DNA of 64,000 nucleotides, from positions 35,534 through 99,533 of the forward strand of contig MESL01000021.1 in the NCBI GenBank assembly GCA_001770955.1, written 5' to 3'. This DNA is from Burkholderiales bacterium RIFCSPLOWO2_12_FULL_65_40. GTDB taxonomy: Bacteria > Pseudomonadota > Gammaproteobacteria > Burkholderiales > Burkholderiaceae_C. The notes below the pieces were generated by a model. The model saw only the letters and a program-made list of their open reading frames with translations, did not search any database and had not been told where the DNA came from. The position numbers were made by a program, and so were the translations under genes. Shown piece by piece: positions 25,399 to 33,857 of the stretch; position 1 is the first letter of the stretch, and every line of letters starts with the position of its first letter.

Positions 25399-27221
25399 AT
25401 GGACGCCACCAACCCCTTGGCACCGGCTTCCGGGCGCGCGATCCACCTGCTCTACGTGCCCACGCTGTGCTGCAACCTGAGCTGCAGCTACTGCTACCTG
25501 GGCAAGCAGACCAGCGAGGCCGCGCTCAAGCGCGATGCCGAACGCGCCGTGCACACGCTGCGCCACACGCTCGATGCGCTGCGCGATGCCGGGGTGCTGG
25601 CGTTCAACGTCTCGCTGCACGGCGGCGAGGTGACCACGCTGCCGCCCGATGTGCTCGATGCGCTGTTCGGCATGGTGCGCGCGCACTACCGTGAGCATTT
25701 CGACGCACTCAACGCGCTGGGGCACCGCAAGTCGGCGCCGCACATCAAGACCAACCTGTTCCGCTTCGCGCCGCTGATCGACCTGTTCGAGCGCCACAAG
25801 GTATCCATCAGCGCCAGCATCGACCTGCCACTGGCCCTGCACGAACGCCACCGCACCACGCGCGGCGGCACCGGCTGGCTGCCGCGCACGCTGGACAACA
25901 TCCGCCTGCTGGCGCGCTACCCGCATGCCAAGAAGATTTCCGCCACCCTCAGCAGCGAACATTTGCAGGACATGCAGGCACTGGTGGACGACATCTGGTT
26001 CATCCACCGCGAGCTGGGCTTCGACATGAACCAGTTCAACCTGATGTTCGCCTTCGGCTCCGAGCTCAACCGCGCCGCCAAGGGCGAGGCCGTGCTCACC
26101 CCGGCCACACCCGAGCAGCAGCAGCAGCTGTACGACACGCTGCACGCGGCCTTCATGGGCACCGAACTCGAAGAGGGCCTGCGCCGCCACTGGTTCGACG
26201 AGTTCACCCCCGGCTACTGCACCAACGCCGCCAACTGCGGCGAGCGCTTTTACCTGCTGCAGAGCGACGGCTCGGTGTATTCCTGTGTGCGCGGCCAGGG
26301 CATCCCGGAATTCCGCTACGGCAACGTGTTCGAGCAGCCCATCCTCGACATCCTGGACAACGGTGCGCGCCAGATCCGCCAGATCCACCAGGCGCATGGC
26401 TTCGACAGCGCCTGCCAGGGCTGCGGCCATCTCTCCACCTGCCACACCGGCTGCCCGGTGGTGAAGCACCAGAACCACAACGGCCGCTCCTACACCTGCG
26501 GCCTGCAAAAGCGCATCTACGCCGACCACCCGCTGACCTACCCCGCCGACCCACCCGACGCCCAGCACGACTACGCCCAGCAGTACCAGCTCGCCACGCA
26601 CCCCGGTCTGGCCTTCGCGCAACCCGCGTCACGGCCCGCTGCGCGCCGCCTGGTGCTGCCCAGCGACCTGGGCGATGAGAAGAACACCCTGCCCGCGCTC
26701 ATCGAGGCCGACCCGGTACTGCAGGCGCTGTTCGATGGCAGCGCCTTCATGCTCGAACTCAATGGCGAACCCATCGCGCTGGAATCGCAGTTGCTCAAAA
26801 CCCAGCGCAGCGTGCACACCCTGGTGCCTGGCGACCGCGTGCTGCTGCACCTGCGCCGCGACCTGCTGGAGCACCACTGCCCCGAGCCCGTGCGCAACAC
26901 CGTCTACCTGCAGATGTTGCGCGACACGCCCGTGGTCTATGGCGACGAACAGCGCACCAAGCAGGCCCATGTATTCACCTACCAGCTCTACGCCGACTTC
27001 CTGGAACCCAGCACGCTGCTGGGCGAGGCGTTTGCGCAGGTGGATCTGTCGGGCCTCATCGAGTTGCACCGAGCGCACTACCAGCGCGGCGTGCTCAACA
27101 ACCTGTTCGTGACCACCTTCTACCTGCGCGAGTACCACTACCAAAAGCAGAAGGCCAACGCCTTCTACCATGTGCAGACGGCCAATCTGCCGTTCCAGAA
27201 CTTCGAATTTCACTACCTGCC

Positions 27222-27225
<4 letters not shown>
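25399..27225 (+). CDS. Radical SAM/SPASM enzyme with long C-terminal extension
   Basis: A 608-residue iron-sulfur enzyme. The radical SAM cluster motif C-X3-C-X2-C is CNLSCSYC (C25, C29, C32), followed by LHGGEVT. At about residues 270-385 a SPASM region carries auxiliary-cluster cysteines: C in GYCTNAANC, C in SVYSCVRG, then CQGCGHLSTCHTGC (C-X2-C-X5-C-X3-C) and a final C in SYTCGLQ. About 220 residues of unrecognised C-terminal sequence follow. SPASM enzymes commonly modify peptides or proteins. The stop overlaps the start of the poly-Asn gene by 4 bases (ATGA), which nominates that protein as substrate. The reaction is unknown. Confidence 0.88.
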
Positions 27226-27662
<437 letters not shown>

Positions 27663-27690
27663 CACGGCTAGGAAGCCCTGCCTCGCCTGC

Positions 27691-28131
27691 TCACTTGCGC
27701 TGCGGCATCTCCAGCGTCAGCGCCGCAGGGCCATCCACCGCAGCCCCCAGGCGGGCCTGGCGGGGCCCCAGCGACTGCAATACCAGCCCGCCTTCCAGGG
27801 TGGCTCCCACACGGTACGGCCGTGCAGGCTTGCCGTCCACGGCAATCAGCGCCGCGCCACCACCACTCTCGCGGCCGGCCAGCACGCCCACCAGGGCGAA
27901 CCGGCTTGATGCCGAGGCCACCACGGGTGCTTGCGCCGACACCGCGCCCAGCAGACGCGCCAGGGCCTGTGCATCGGGCGCGGGGGGCGTGGGCGCCATG
28001 GCAGGCACCGCCAGCCCTGCGGAGGGGACCGACAGTCGCAGCCCCCAATACGCAGCGCTGGCTGCTGCCAGGGCCCAGATAAGCAGGGTCGTGAGGCGCA
28101 CGCCCCAGATGCTGTGTGAATTCGTCACCAT
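27691..28131 (-). CDS. gspC: Type II secretion protein GspC
   Basis: GspC links the inner-membrane platform of the type II secretion system to the secretin GspD. The protein (about 146 residues from the ATG at 28131) has an N-terminal membrane helix at about 10-35, a Pro/Ala-rich linker and a homology-region domain (FALVGVLAGRESGGGAALIAVDGKPARPYRVGA). It lacks a PDZ domain, as do short betaproteobacterial GspC proteins. A GTG 18 bases upstream is the alternative start. It is transcribed divergently from gspG, so one short region carries both promoters. Confidence 0.83.
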   Translation of the reverse strand: MVTNSHSIWGVRLTTLLIWALAAASAAYWGLRLSVPSAGLAVPAMAPTPPAPDAQALARLLGAVSAQAPVVASASSRFALVGVLAGRESGGGAALIAVDGKPARPYRVGATLEGGLVLQSLGPRQARLGAAVDGPAALTLEMPQRK

Positions 28132-28196
28132 CGCACGATTATCATTCACGCGATGCGCGGGATGCCCCCGACGTTCCCAACCGAATGCCAGCCACC

Positions 28197-28646
28197 ATGA
28201 ATTACCCCCTGTCCCTCGCCCGCTCCACGCGCCGACACCTTGCCAAGGGCTTCACCCTCATCGAGCTGATGGTGGTGCTGGTCATCATCGGCGTGCTGGC
28301 CGCGCTGATCGTGCCCAATGTGCTGGACCGCGCCGATGACGCGCGCACCACGGCAGCGCGCACCGATGTCACCAACCTCATGCAGGCGCTCAAGCTCTAC
28401 CGGCTGGACAACCAGCGCTTCCCCACGTCCGAGCAAGGCCTGCAGGCGCTGATTGCCAAGCCCACCACCGGCCCGCAGCCGCTGAACTGGAAACCCTATC
28501 TCGAAAAGCTGCCCAACGACCCCTGGGGCCGCCCTTACCAGTACCTCAGCCCCGGCGTGAAGGGCGAGATCGACGTAATGTCGTTCGGTGCCGATGGCCA
28601 GTCGGGGGGCGAAGGCAAGGACGCCGATATCGGCAGCTGGCAGTGA
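28197..28646 (+). CDS. gspG: Type II secretion major pseudopilin GspG
   Basis: The main subunit of the periplasmic pseudopilus. It has a short basic leader and the prepilin peptidase site K-GFTLIELMVVLVIIGVLA with Glu at +5. The C-terminal region carries the family's calcium-site segment (LPNDPWGRPYQYLSPG, then DVMSFGADGQSGG). I chose the ATG at 28197 (149 residues); an ATG at 28185 is possible. It is the first gene of the cluster and its stop overlaps the GTG of gspH. Confidence 0.96.
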   Translation: MNYPLSLARSTRRHLAKGFTLIELMVVLVIIGVLAALIVPNVLDRADDARTTAARTDVTNLMQALKLYRLDNQRFPTSEQGLQALIAKPTTGPQPLNWKPYLEKLPNDPWGRPYQYLSPGVKGEIDVMSFGADGQSGGEGKDADIGSWQ

Positions 28647-29077
28647 CCACGCCGCGCCACCGCGCGCGTGGCTTCACCCTGCTGGAATTGCTCGTGGTCG
28701 TTGCCATCATGGCGCTGGCCACGGCCGGCGTGGGGCTGGCCTTGCGCGACAGCGGGCAGACACTGCTGGAGCGTGAGGCCCAGCGGCTGGCCGCACTGCT
28801 GGAAGCGGGCCGGGCCCAGTCGCGCGCCAGCGGTCTGCCGGTGCGCTGGCATGCGGTGGCGGGGGGCTTTCGCTTCGACGGCCTGCCGGAGGGCCAGCTT
28901 CCCACGCAATGGCTGAACGCCGGCACGCAGGTGCGCGGGCCATCCGCACTTGTACTGGGCCCGGAACCGCTGATAGGACCGCAGCAGGTGCTGCTGGCCC
29001 ATGCAGACCACCCGGAGCGCGCTCTGCGCGTGGCCACCGACGGGCTGCGCCCGTTTGCCGTGGAGGCCTTGCCATGA
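28643..29077 (+). CDS. gspH: Type II secretion minor pseudopilin GspH
   Basis: A 144-residue minor pseudopilin with cleavage motif RGFTLLELLVVVAIMALATAG at the N-terminus and a GspH-type beta-rich C-terminal domain (VRWHAVAGGFRFDGLPEG, LRVATDGLRPFAVEALP). The start is GTG overlapping the gspG stop, and its stop overlaps the gspI start, so gspG-H-I are translationally coupled. Confidence 0.92.
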   Translation: MTTPRHRARGFTLLELLVVVAIMALATAGVGLALRDSGQTLLEREAQRLAALLEAGRAQSRASGLPVRWHAVAGGFRFDGLPEGQLPTQWLNAGTQVRGPSALVLGPEPLIGPQQVLLAHADHPERALRVATDGLRPFAVEALP

Positions 29078-29448
29078 ACGGCCTCCCGCTGCGCACAGTC
29101 CAGGGTGGCTTCACGCTGGTGGAGGTGCTGGTGGCGCTGGGCATCGTGGCGATTGCGCTCATGGCGGGGCTGCAAGCCACGAGCGCGCTCACCCACAACG
29201 CACAGCGCCAATCCGACGTACTGCTGGCCCACCTCTGCGCCGAGAACGAGTTGATCAAGACCCGCCTGTCGCGCCAGATGCCCGACATTGGCGACAGCAC
29301 CCAGCCGTGCGAGCAGGCGGGGCGCCGTTTTGACGTGAGCGTCATCGTGCGCCCCACGCCCAACCCGAGCTTCCGGCGCGTGGACGCGCAGGTGCTTGAC
29401 GGCACCCTGCCGGTGCTGCGTCTGTCCACCATCGTCGGGCGGCGCTGA
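29074..29448 (+). CDS. gspI: Type II secretion minor pseudopilin GspI
   Basis: A 124-residue minor pseudopilin of the tip complex. The prepilin motif is GGFTLVEVLVALGIVAIALM and the body holds QRQSDVLLAHLCAENELIKTR, typical of GspI, where an Asn/Leu-rich helix packs against GspJ and GspK. The ATG at 29074 overlaps the gspH stop by 4 bases. A partial family A repeat follows before gspJ. Confidence 0.92.
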   Translation: MNGLPLRTVQGGFTLVEVLVALGIVAIALMAGLQATSALTHNAQRQSDVLLAHLCAENELIKTRLSRQMPDIGDSTQPCEQAGRRFDVSVIVRPTPNPSFRRVDAQVLDGTLPVLRLSTIVGRR

Positions 29449-29455
29449 AGTGATA

Positions 29456-29515
29456 CACCCCCCTGCGGCCCTGCGGGCCTTCCCCCCGCTCTCGCAACGC
29501 TGTGCGTTGCGGGTG
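29456..29515 (-). repeat. Family A repeat, partial copy 3 (gspI-gspJ gap)
   Basis: About 60 bases with CCCCCTGCGGCC, CTTCCCCCCGCTCTCG and the GCGTTGCGGG end; the GCGCGGCGGGGCGG half is missing. It interrupts an otherwise overlapping gene run. Confidence 0.75.
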
Positions 29516-29532
29516 TTCCATACGCGGAATGG

Positions 29533-30204
29533 ATGGCTGACATGTTGAAAGCGCGCGGATTCACGCTCATCGAGCTGATGGTGGCCATTGCCGTGATGGG
29601 GTTGATGGCACTGCTGAGCTGGCGCGGGCTCGACGGCATGGTGCGCGCGCAGGAGCAAACGCGCCAGCGTGCAGACCAGTTGCTGGTGCTACAGGCGGCC
29701 CTGGGGCAATGGGGCACGGACCTGGACGCACTGCTGCCGATGCCTCACACCATTCCCATCGACTGGGATGGCCAAGTGCTGCGCATGACGCGCCGAGGCC
29801 AGGCCAGCAGCATCGAGGGCGCCCTGGTGGTGGCCTGGGCGCGCCGCAATGTGGAGGGACATGACCAGTGGCTGCGCTGGCAGTCACCCCCCTTGCGCAC
29901 GCGCGCGCAGTGGCAGCAGGCCTGGCAGCAGGCAGCCCTGTGGGCGCGCAACCCCGGCGATATCGAGCGGCGCGCCGAGGTGGCGCTGATGCCACTCGGC
30001 GGCTGGAACATCTACTTCTACCGCGACAACGCCTGGAGCAACCCGATGTCCAGCAGCGGGCCGCCCCCGGGCGAAGCGGCGGCCGCCAGCGTGCTGGTTC
30101 CCGACGGCATACGCCTGCTGATCGACCTGCCGCCGGGGCAGGCGCTGGCCGGGCAGATCACACGCGACTGGGTCAACCCGCTCAAGGGCGGAGGCAAGAC
30201 ATGA
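29533..30204 (+). CDS. gspJ: Type II secretion minor pseudopilin GspJ
   Basis: A 223-residue minor pseudopilin. The prepilin cleavage motif ARGFTLIELMVAIAVMGLMALLSW is followed by the GspJ pattern RGLDGMVRAQEQTRQRADQL. The body ends with DGIRLLIDLPPGQALAGQITRDWV. The ATG at 29542 (MLKARGF) is an alternative start. Its stop overlaps the gspK start. Confidence 0.92.
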   Translation: MADMLKARGFTLIELMVAIAVMGLMALLSWRGLDGMVRAQEQTRQRADQLLVLQAALGQWGTDLDALLPMPHTIPIDWDGQVLRMTRRGQASSIEGALVVAWARRNVEGHDQWLRWQSPPLRTRAQWQQAWQQAALWARNPGDIERRAEVALMPLGGWNIYFYRDNAWSNPMSSSGPPPGEAAAASVLVPDGIRLLIDLPPGQALAGQITRDWVNPLKGGGKT

Positions 30205-31163
30205 CGCGCACCGACCGGGTTCGCGAGCGTGGCGCTGCGCTGCTGGCCGCCATGCTCACCGTGACGCTGGTGGCCACCTTTGCGGCCACAGCCATGTGGC
30301 AGCAGTGGCGCGCCATCGAGGTGGAAACCGCCGAGCGCGCGCGCATCCAGTCGGCCTGGATCCTGTCGGGCGCGCTCGACTGGTCGCGCCTGATCCTGAT
30401 CGAGGATGCGCGCGCCGGGGGCGCCGACCACCTGTCCGAGCCCTGGGCCGTGCCGCTCGAAGAAGCCCGCCTGTCCACCTTTCTGGCCGCCGACCGCAAT
30501 GTGGCCCAGCAGGAGGACGCCAGCACCGACATCCAGGAGGCCTTTCTGTCGGGCCGGATCATCGACCTGCAGTCGCGCCTGAATCTGGCCAACCTGGTCA
30601 ACGGCAGCACCGTGGTCGAGGCAGCGCTGGCCCAGTTCACGAGGCTGTTTTCACAACTGGGTCTGCCGCCCCAGGAACTGGCCACGCTGGTGCAGGGCCT
30701 GCGCCAGGCGCAGGAGCCCGCCGGGGGCAACGCACAGGTGCCGCTCATGCCCAGGACGGTGGCACAGCTGGCCTGGCTGGGGCTGCAGCCCGGCACGGCG
30801 GCCCTGCTGGCGCCCCATGTCACCCTGCTGCCCGAGCGCACGCCGGTCAACATCAACACCGCCGGGGTCGAGGTGCTGATGGCCGCCATCGAGGGGCTGG
30901 ACATGGCGGGTGCCAACAAGCTCGTGGGGGTGCGGCAGTTGCAGGCCCTGCGCTCGCTCGACGATGCACAAAAGCTGCTCGGCACCCAGGTGCGGCTGAC
31001 AGCCGACCTGCACAACGTGCAGTCCAGCTACTTCGAGGTACACGGCCGCCTGCGCCTGGGCGAGATGGCGGTGCACGAGCGCTCCGTGGTGCGCCGCCAG
31101 GGCATGGAAGCCTTCACCGTCTGGCGCGAGCGTGGGGCCGCCCAGCCGGTGGGAATGCCCTGA
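30201..31163 (+). CDS. gspK: Type II secretion pseudopilus tip protein GspK
   Basis: A 320-residue minor pseudopilin that caps the pseudopilus with GspI and GspJ. The N-terminus RERGAALLAAMLTVTLVATFAATA is a prepilin-type segment without the usual Glu at +5, as is normal for GspK. The large alpha domain contains GRIIDLQSRLNLANL and PVNINTAGVEVLMAAIEGLD. The start is the ATG overlapping the gspJ stop. Confidence 0.94.
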   Translation: MTRTDRVRERGAALLAAMLTVTLVATFAATAMWQQWRAIEVETAERARIQSAWILSGALDWSRLILIEDARAGGADHLSEPWAVPLEEARLSTFLAADRNVAQQEDASTDIQEAFLSGRIIDLQSRLNLANLVNGSTVVEAALAQFTRLFSQLGLPPQELATLVQGLRQAQEPAGGNAQVPLMPRTVAQLAWLGLQPGTAALLAPHVTLLPERTPVNINTAGVEVLMAAIEGLDMAGANKLVGVRQLQALRSLDDAQKLLGTQVRLTADLHNVQSSYFEVHGRLRLGEMAVHERSVVRRQGMEAFTVWRERGAAQPVGMP

Positions 31164-31210
31164 CCTTGATTGCCATAGCCGCCCCCTACAATGGCCCGCG
31201 AAACCCGTCC

Positions 31211-32443
31211 ATGAGCACCCTGATCCTTACCCTGCCCCTGGCGCGCTCCGGCCCCGCCACCGAATACCCGTACACGCTGAGCCCTGACGGCCACAACGCC
31301 ACGCGCCACGCCCGTGCCAGCGCCGCGCTGCTGCCCGCCATGGGCCGTGCCGCGAGCGAAGTCGTGGCCGTGGTGCCCGTCCGTGCGCTGTCCTGGCAGC
31401 GTGTGACCTTGCCCCCCGGCATCAGCCTGCAAAGCCCGCGCCTGCGCGCGGTGCTCGAAGGCTTGCTAGAAGAGCGCCTGCTCGACGACCCCGCGCAGCT
31501 GCACTTTGCCCTGCAACCAGGCGCCCGGCCCGGCACCCCGGCCTGGGTGGCCATCTGCGACCGCGCCTGGCTGCGCGAATCGCTGCAGGCCCTGGAAGCC
31601 GCAGGCCACCCACCGGCGCGGGTGGTGCCCGAACTCGCCCCGGCCAGCGACGGCCCCTGCGAACTGCACGCCCTGGGCACGCCCGAAGAGGCCCACCTTG
31701 TCATCACGGGCCACGGCCCCGAGCAGAGCGTGGCCGTGCTGCCGCTGTCCGGCGCGGCGCTGACGCTGGCAGGCCCGCTGGTCTTGGGTGACGAGCCACC
31801 CGCCATCCTGGCCGAGCCCGCCGTGGCAACACTGGCCGAAAAGCTGCTGGGCCGCCCGGTGCAATTGCGCACCGACAGCGAGCGCGCCCTTCGGGCCGCG
31901 CGCAGCGACTGGGACCTGGCGCAATTCGACCTGGCCAGCTCCGGCCGCACGCGCGCGCTGCGCAAGTTCGGCGGCCTGGCCGGCGCCTTGCTGCGCGCAC
32001 CGCAATGGCGCGCCGCGCGCTGGGGCGTGCTGGTGCTGGCCCTGGCCCATCTGGCCGGGCTCAACGCCTGGGCCTGGCAGGAACGGCAGGCGCTGGCGGC
32101 GAAGCAGGCGGGGGTGCGCAATGCCCTTCAGCAAACCTTTCCGCAGGTGAAGGTGGTGGTGGACGCCCCGGTGCAGATGGAGCGCGAACTGGCCCTGCTG
32201 CGCCAGGCTGCGGGCACCCTCTCGGCGCGCGACCTCGAACCCCTGCTCGCGGCGGCCGCCCAGGCCTTGCCGCTGAACCGCCAGCCCACGGCCATCGACT
32301 TCAGCGCGGGCGAGTTGCGCCTGCGCGGCATCGCCCTCAGCGACGAGGAAGAAGCTGCCACCCGCAGCGCAGCACAAGCCCTGGGCTACCGCCTGACCGC
32401 CGACGGCGACAGCCTGCTGCTGCGCGCTGAAACCCTCCCATAA
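31211..32443 (+). CDS. gspL: Type II secretion inner-membrane protein GspL
   Basis: GspL recruits the ATPase GspE to the inner membrane and pairs with GspM. In 410 residues an N-terminal cytoplasmic actin-like domain (~1-260) is followed by a membrane helix at about 265-285 (GVLVLALAHLAGLNAWAW). A periplasmic ferredoxin-like domain ends the protein (TAIDFSAGELRLRGIALSD). The ATG at 31211 (MSTLILTLPLARSGPA) opens the family domain; the long open frame upstream overlaps gspK and is not coding. Confidence 0.92.
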   Translation: MSTLILTLPLARSGPATEYPYTLSPDGHNATRHARASAALLPAMGRAASEVVAVVPVRALSWQRVTLPPGISLQSPRLRAVLEGLLEERLLDDPAQLHFALQPGARPGTPAWVAICDRAWLRESLQALEAAGHPPARVVPELAPASDGPCELHALGTPEEAHLVITGHGPEQSVAVLPLSGAALTLAGPLVLGDEPPAILAEPAVATLAEKLLGRPVQLRTDSERALRAARSDWDLAQFDLASSGRTRALRKFGGLAGALLRAPQWRAARWGVLVLALAHLAGLNAWAWQERQALAAKQAGVRNALQQTFPQVKVVVDAPVQMERELALLRQAAGTLSARDLEPLLAAAAQALPLNRQPTAIDFSAGELRLRGIALSDEEEAATRSAAQALGYRLTADGDSLLLRAETLP

Positions 32444-32451
32444 GCCACCCC

Positions 32452-32997
32452 ATGTCCCGCACCGATACCTCTCTTTCTGCCCTGGGCGCACGCTGGCAAG
32501 CCCTGGCGCCGCGTGAGCAGCACCTGCTGCTGGGGGCCAGCGCACTGGTCCTGCTGGCCCTGGCCTGGTGGCTGGCACTGGCCCCGGCATTGCAGACCCT
32601 GCGCAGCGCCGGCCCGCGCCACAGCGCGCTGGACGCCCAGCTCCAGCACATGCAGTCTCTGCAGGCCGAGGCCCTGCAACTGCAGGCCCAGCCGCGCATC
32701 CGCCCCGACGATGCCCAACGGGCGCTACAGACCTCGGTGACCGAGACCCTGGGCACCACCGCGCGCCTGAGCCTGAACGGCGACCGCGCCACCCTCACCC
32801 TCCAGGGCGCACCGGCCGACGCGCTGGCGGCCTGGCTGGCCCAGGCACGCAGCAATGCACGCGCTGTTCCCCAAGAAACGCACCTGACCCGCAGCACCCC
32901 CGGGGCGACCCGTGCAGGGGGGCCAGCCGCACGCCCACCCGTCACCTCCGCCGTGCGCTGGGACGGCACCATCGTGCTGGCATTGCCACCCCGCTGA
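32452..32997 (+). CDS. gspM: Type II secretion inner-membrane protein GspM
   Basis: A 181-residue bitopic membrane protein. It has a short cytoplasmic start, one helix at about 24-42 (LLLGASALVLLALAWWLALA) and a periplasmic part with a helical then beta-strand pattern (ARLSLNGDRATLTLQGAPADALAAWLAQA). That fits GspM, the partner of GspL in the assembly platform. It starts 8 bases after gspL. Confidence 0.9.
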   Translation: MSRTDTSLSALGARWQALAPREQHLLLGASALVLLALAWWLALAPALQTLRSAGPRHSALDAQLQHMQSLQAEALQLQAQPRIRPDDAQRALQTSVTETLGTTARLSLNGDRATLTLQGAPADALAAWLAQARSNARAVPQETHLTRSTPGATRAGGPAARPPVTSAVRWDGTIVLALPPR

Positions 32998-33019
32998 GCG
33001 GCCCGCCACGACCATCGCC

Positions 33020-33844
33020 GTGAAACACCCCCGCCCACCCGCACCGCCCTTGCGCCAGCGCCGCGCCCCGGTGGGCGGGCATGCGCCCTGGGGCTGGGCC
33101 CTGGCCGGCATTCTGATGGGCTCGTTGGCGGCGCTGACCACCTTCGCACCCGCACGCTGGCTGGCCGAAGGGCTGACGAACGCCACCGGCGGACGCATCG
33201 TTCTGGACGATCCGCGTGGCACGGTCTGGACCGGTTCGGCACGCCTGGTGCTGACCGGCGGCAGCGCCAGCCAGGACCGCAGTGCCCTGCCCGGCCGCCT
33301 GCAATGGCAGTTGCGCCCTGCCTGGGGCGGTGTGCGCGCGCACCTGTCTGCTGCCTGCTGCACCCCGGCACCGCTGGTGCTGCACGCGCAGCCGCGCTGG
33401 AACGGTGCCCGCATCGCCTTGGCCGACGGCCAGAGCCAGTGGCCCGCTGCCGTGCTGGCCGGGCTGGGAACCCCCTGGAACACCCTGCAGCCCCAAGGCC
33501 AGCTGGCCTTGCAGACCCAGGGCCTGCAGGCCGAGTGGGTTGCCGGCAGACTGGTGCTGGAGGGCCTGGCACAACTGGACGCCCTGGCGATCTCCTCGCG
33601 CCTGTCCACCCTGCGGCCCATGGGCAGCTACCGCCTCACGCTACAGGGCGGCGCCGCCCCCACGCTGGCGCTGCAGACGCTGCAGGGCGACCTGCAACTC
33701 TCGGGCAGCGGCCAATGGGCGGGCCAGCGCCTGCGCTTCTCGGGGGAGGCCAGCGCCGCACCCGAGCGCGAGGGCGCGCTGTCGAATCTGCTCAACATCA
33801 TCGGGCGGCGCAATGGCGCACGCTCCCTTATCACGCTGGGTTAA
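33020..33844 (+). CDS. gspN: Type II secretion protein GspN
   Basis: A 274-residue protein with an N-terminal membrane helix at about 23-43 (WGWALAGILMGSLAALTTF) and a beta-rich periplasmic domain. Family marks are GGRIVLDDPRGTVWTGSARLVLTGG and QLRPAWGG. GspN is present in only some type II systems, commonly in Betaproteobacteria and Xanthomonas, and its exact job is unclear. The start appears to be GTG at 33020, 22 bases after gspM, since no ATG precedes the membrane helix. Confidence 0.87.
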   Translation: MKHPRPPAPPLRQRRAPVGGHAPWGWALAGILMGSLAALTTFAPARWLAEGLTNATGGRIVLDDPRGTVWTGSARLVLTGGSASQDRSALPGRLQWQLRPAWGGVRAHLSAACCTPAPLVLHAQPRWNGARIALADGQSQWPAAVLAGLGTPWNTLQPQGQLALQTQGLQAEWVAGRLVLEGLAQLDALAISSRLSTLRPMGSYRLTLQGGAAPTLALQTLQGDLQLSGSGQWAGQRLRFSGEASAAPEREGALSNLLNIIGRRNGARSLITLG

Positions 33845-33857
33845 CCCTGGAATCCGT